Source: DALYDP01 sp964348685 (GTDB lineage: Bacteria > Patescibacteriota > Gracilibacteria > Peribacterales > Peribacteraceae). From it: a DNA stretch of 7,702 nucleotides. The stretch spans positions 1 to 7,702 of the forward strand of contig CAYGDM010000051.1 in the NCBI GenBank assembly GCA_964348685.1, given 5' to 3'. A model generated the notes under the pieces. That model had not been told where the DNA came from and did no database searches. It worked only from the letters and a program-made list of their open reading frames with translations. Positions within the stretch are counted from its first letter, which is position 1, and each line of letters starts with the position of its first letter. The position numbers were made by a program, and so were the translations under genes. This document shows, one piece after another, positions 5,249 to 7,702 of the stretch.

Positions 5249-6346
5249 ATGGCAAATCTCGATCCCGCAACCGCCAACGGAGAGGAACTTCTGGCCGCTA
5301 TCCAAGCGTTCGCGGTCGAAAATGGCGCGTCCGACATCCATACGTCGCCCGAGCGCGACGGCGTGCGCTTCGAAGTGCGCCTCGATGGCCTTCTTCGCCC
5401 GATCCGCACCGTGACGAAGCAGGACTACGAAGCGTTCGTCCGCCAGGTGAAGTTCGAGAGCAAGCTGAAACTGAACATCCAGAACATTCCGCAAGACGGC
5501 CAGTACAACTTCGCGCACGCAGATCGCCGAGTGAACGTTCGCGTTGCAACATTGCCTACGCGTTTCGGCGAAACGATCACGCTGCGCTTCCTCGACCCCG
5601 CACGCGGCATCCAACCGCTCGCGACGCTCGGGTTCCCGGCCGATGTCGAAGCCGCCCTGCAGAAGATCGCGACGCTGCCGCACGGTCTCGTGCTCGTCAC
5701 GGGCCCCACCGGCTCGGGTAAGACGACGACGCTCTACGCACTGCTTCAGTCGCTCATCGGCACGGCCCGCAACATCATCACGCTCGAGGATCCGGTGGAA
5801 TACGAAATAGCCGGTATCGTGCAGAGCGAAATCGATCCGGATCACGGGTTCACGTTCGCGTCCGGCCTACGCTCCGTCCTCCGTCACGACCCGAACGTTA
5901 TCCTCGTGGGCGAAATCCGCGATCTTGAAACCGCGCAGACCGCCATCGACGCCGCACTCACGGGTCACTTGGTGCTTTCGACGCTCCATACGAACTCGGC
6001 GATCGAAGCGATTCCGCGCCTTCTCTCCATGGGTGTATCGCCCTACACGTTCGCGCCCGCCCTTCGCGCGGTGCTCGCCCAGCGTCTGGTGCGCACGTTG
6101 AAGCCCGAACTCCGCGGCAAGAGCTACGACCCGGCGGACCCCGCTAGCTATGAAGGGCGCATGTGCCTCCCCGAACTCCTGACGGTCACGCCGGCGCTGC
6201 GCGACCTGATCCTCACGCAGGAACGAGAAGACCTTCTCGAGGCCCAGGCTCGCAAAGACGGCTATCTGACGATGAAGGAATGGGGCAAGGCACTCGCGGA
6301 GCAGGGGATTACGTCCCAAGAAGAAGTCTCGCGCGTCACGGGTTGA
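5249..6346 (+). CDS. GspE/PilB-family type II/IV secretion ATPase, minimal form
   Basis: The product is a 365-aa cytoplasmic hexameric ATPase of the kind that powers type IV pilus or type II secretion assembly. The N2-type domain begins at once (GASDIHTSP at 26-34, FEVRLDGLLRPI at 41-52). The RecA-like core has Walker A GPTGSGKT (152-159), Asp box TLEDPVEY (178-185), Walker B VILVGEIRD (217-225) and His box TGHLVLSTLHTN (238-249), all intact. Two usual PilB/GspE parts are missing. There is no N1/MshEN domain, so the length resembles PilT. The four-Cys zinc module before the (Y)xGR motif is replaced by a short loop (about 284-300) with only one Cys (306) nearby. The Asp/His boxes and the YEGRMCLPELL segment look more like GspE/PilB than PilT. 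ATG 5249 is preferred over ATG 5243 because of the promoter at 5234-5242. No pilin, PilC or PilM gene is adjacent, so extension versus retraction is undecided. Confidence 0.92.
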   Translation: MANLDPATANGEELLAAIQAFAVENGASDIHTSPERDGVRFEVRLDGLLRPIRTVTKQDYEAFVRQVKFESKLKLNIQNIPQDGQYNFAHADRRVNVRVATLPTRFGETITLRFLDPARGIQPLATLGFPADVEAALQKIATLPHGLVLVTGPTGSGKTTTLYALLQSLIGTARNIITLEDPVEYEIAGIVQSEIDPDHGFTFASGLRSVLRHDPNVILVGEIRDLETAQTAIDAALTGHLVLSTLHTNSAIEAIPRLLSMGVSPYTFAPALRAVLAQRLVRTLKPELRGKSYDPADPASYEGRMCLPELLTVTPALRDLILTQEREDLLEAQARKDGYLTMKEWGKALAEQGITSQEEVSRVTG

Positions 6347-6361
6347 ATACATTCCATGATC

Positions 6362-6390
6362 TTGCGAACGAAGCGGGTTGGCCGTACGAT
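6362..6390 (+). promoter_or_regulatory. Possible promoter giving a leaderless FecR-protein mRNA
   Basis: TTGCGA (6362-6367) and TACGAT (6385-6390) are separated by 17 bases, each matching 4 of 6 consensus positions. The -10 ends 8 bases before ATG 6399, with a T-run between, so the mRNA would begin at or next to the start codon. Confidence 0.4.
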
Positions 6391-6398
6391 TTTTTTCC

Positions 6399-7702
6399 AT
6401 GTTGCCTCGCTATCGCCAGCGCCGCGGTCCCTACGCGCTCGCCGAACCCCGACACAGGGGCGGCGCCATCCGCCGCATCATCGTCCTCGCGATCATCGCG
6501 TTGGCGTTGTACTTCCTTATACGCTGGGTTCTCGGCGCCATGGGCGTCGGCAACCAATTGGAACGCCGCGCGGTGAACCTCGACGTCGAACAGCGGTCGA
6601 ACGTGACCGTTTCGCTGGAAGGCGGCCTCATGCAACGAGCGGACGGACGGTTGAAACTATGGGCGAACGACCGCGTCGTCACGAACGCCGGAGGACATGC
6701 GCTCTTGAATTTCTTCGACGGCACGGTGATTCGCCTCGACGAACAATCCGAACTGCGCATCGACGAAAGCAACGAAGGACAAGATGAATCGGAACTTGCG
6801 ACAGCGGTCCTTCGCGGTGCCTTGTGGGTCCGCACGCCGGATATGGAATCGTTCAGCGGTGCCATCGTGCGCGCCATCGCAACGGAAAACTACGTCGCGT
6901 ACCTCCCGTCCGATGCGGACGTGGTGCTCGGCGCGCGGACGGTGCTTGTCTTCAGCGGAGACGGCGACGGAGTGCGCGTGGAAGCGGACGGCGCGGACGC
7001 GGTGGTGATCGGCGAAGGCCAGCAACTGACAGTGCCCGAAGAGTCCGCGTTCGACGGCGATCTTCGCCGCTACCGCAGCGCGATGGATCCGCTCACGGTC
7101 CGCAGGGCATTCATCGAAGAGAGCCGGTCGATCCCCGAACTGACGGGCACGACGCCGGGTGAAGAAACGCCGCCGACGGACGTGAACCTCCTAACGGTCG
7201 ACACACCGGCCGACGGCCAGACCGTCACTGGCAGCACGGTGCGCGTGCACGGCAAGGTCGGCGCGCGCGTCGAACGCGTCCGCGTGAACGGCTACCCGGC
7301 GACGATCAACCGCACGCAGGGCACCTACGCGCAGGAATTGGCGATGCCCGCGACCGAGACATTCACCATCCGCGTGGAAGCCCTCGATACGACGGGCGTC
7401 GTGGTTGTGCAGCAAGAGCGCACGGTGAAGCCCGCGTCCACCGCCGCCGTCACTGCGCCGTCGATCCTCAAACCGGGCAAGAACGGCGAAACAGTCCGCA
7501 CGAAATCGGAAGAAATCGAGATCAACGGCACCGCACCGGCAGGCACCGCAGCGATATACGTGAACGACTACAAGCTGCAGCTCTTCCGCGCCGGCGACGA
7601 CGACTGGAGCTACCTCGCGAGCGTCCGCCTCACGAACCTCAAACAAGGAAGCAACGTCTTCAACGTGATCGCAGAGAACGCATCGGGTACGCGCAGCGCG
7701 GC
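6399..7702 (+). CDS. Membrane-anchored FecR-domain / Ig-like surface protein (3' end outside window)
   Basis: The first 434 residues are present and the ORF is open at the window edge. The N-terminus is basic (PRYRQRRG...RHRGGAIRR), followed by one TM helix (about 27-46, IVLAIIALALYFLIRWVLGA), so the rest lies outside the membrane. Residues about 60-215 resemble a FecR domain: VVTNAGGHALLNFFDGTVIRL (93-113) is the characteristic strand pattern, and GEGQQLTVPE ends it. Two Ig-like/glucodextranase-B-like beta domains follow, about 264-343 (TPADGQTVTGSTVRVHG, VRVNGYPATI) and about 354-434 (IYVNDYKLQLF, GDDDWSYLASVRL, GSNVFNVIAENASG). Such proteins are common in Patescibacteria and are presumed surface or envelope proteins, with role unproven. 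No TonB receptor or ECF sigma gene is nearby, so iron signalling is not implied. ATG 6399 is the start; no Shine-Dalgarno is visible. The ATPase gene ends 52 bases upstream. Confidence 0.85.
   Translation, partial: MLPRYRQRRGPYALAEPRHRGGAIRRIIVLAIIALALYFLIRWVLGAMGVGNQLERRAVNLDVEQRSNVTVSLEGGLMQRADGRLKLWANDRVVTNAGGHALLNFFDGTVIRLDEQSELRIDESNEGQDESELATAVLRGALWVRTPDMESFSGAIVRAIATENYVAYLPSDADVVLGARTVLVFSGDGDGVRVEADGADAVVIGEGQQLTVPEESAFDGDLRRYRSAMDPLTVRRAFIEESRSIPELTGTTPGEETPPTDVNLLTVDTPADGQTVTGSTVRVHGKVGARVERVRVNGYPATINRTQGTYAQELAMPATETFTIRVEALDTTGVVVVQQERTVKPASTAAVTAPSILKPGKNGETVRTKSEEIEINGTAPAGTAAIYVNDYKLQLFRAGDDDWSYLASVRLTNLKQGSNVFNVIAENASGTRSA

Noticed and set aside
1149..6346. Recoded UGA (Gracilibacteria/Absconditabacteria code 25)
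   Set aside because: Three genes end at TGA at sensible positions and no gene needs a TGA read-through.
6373..6396. Terminator after the ATPase gene ending in a seven-T run
   Set aside because: The only stem is about 3 bp (CGG/CCG); the T-run fits better as part of the start region of the next gene.
6399..7702. FecR-FecI-type iron signalling system
   Set aside because: No ECF sigma factor or TonB receptor is present, and the FecR-like domain is joined to Ig-like domains, as in surface proteins.

Overview
The window is a compact, GC-rich bacterial segment with six genes: a cut-off gene at each end and four complete genes between them. Four stop codons in the window are TGA or TAA in ordinary positions, so the standard bacterial code (table 11) applies. 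The gene set points to a Candidate Phyla Radiation (Patescibacteria) genome, most likely of the Peregrinibacteria/Peribacteria type. The reasons are a minimal GspE/PilB-like ATPase, a FecR-plus-Ig-like surface protein, a divergent class B PBP and very tight spacing. This assignment is an inference from protein style, not a search result.

Layout: (i) 1-803, 3' end of glmS (isomerase half), followed with no gap by a 115-codon unknown ORF (804-1151). (ii) A sigma70-like promoter (1174-1202), a hairpin at the predicted transcript 5' end (1209-1229), an 84-aa three-helix membrane protein (1263-1517) and a strong terminator (1545-1578). (iii) A 1,075-bp unit bounded by two perfect 31-bp direct repeats (1581-1611 and 2656-2686). 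It holds one gene for a secreted/membrane-anchored protein of unknown function (1765-2589), with its own promoter, structured leader, canonical Shine-Dalgarno and terminator. (iv) A large class B penicillin-binding protein on the minus strand (2655-5201). (v) Divergent from it, a stripped-down GspE/PilB-type ATPase (5249-6346). (vi) A membrane-anchored FecR/Ig-like surface protein that runs off the window (6399 to the end).

The main point of interest is region iii. The 31-bp repeat is the last 31 bp of the PBP gene. The distal copy, on the far side of the orphan gene, still reads YYGIPPNQR followed by an in-frame TAG stop, right beside the terminator of the preceding gene. This is the arrangement left when a small element integrates site-specifically at the 3' end of a gene, replaces the gene's tail with its own copy and displaces the original tail. 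No recombinase lies inside, so the unit would be a one-gene passenger moved in trans, or an assembly artefact that must be excluded.

A second pattern is that the native genes lack convincing Shine-Dalgarno sequences. At three starts (PBP, ATPase, FecR protein) a -10-like element lies 6-8 bases upstream of the ATG, as expected for leaderless mRNAs. Only the inserted gene has a full AGGAGGT. GlmS (amino-sugar supply) and the PBP (cross-linking) both serve peptidoglycan synthesis. The ATPase and the FecR/Ig protein are envelope or appendage functions.
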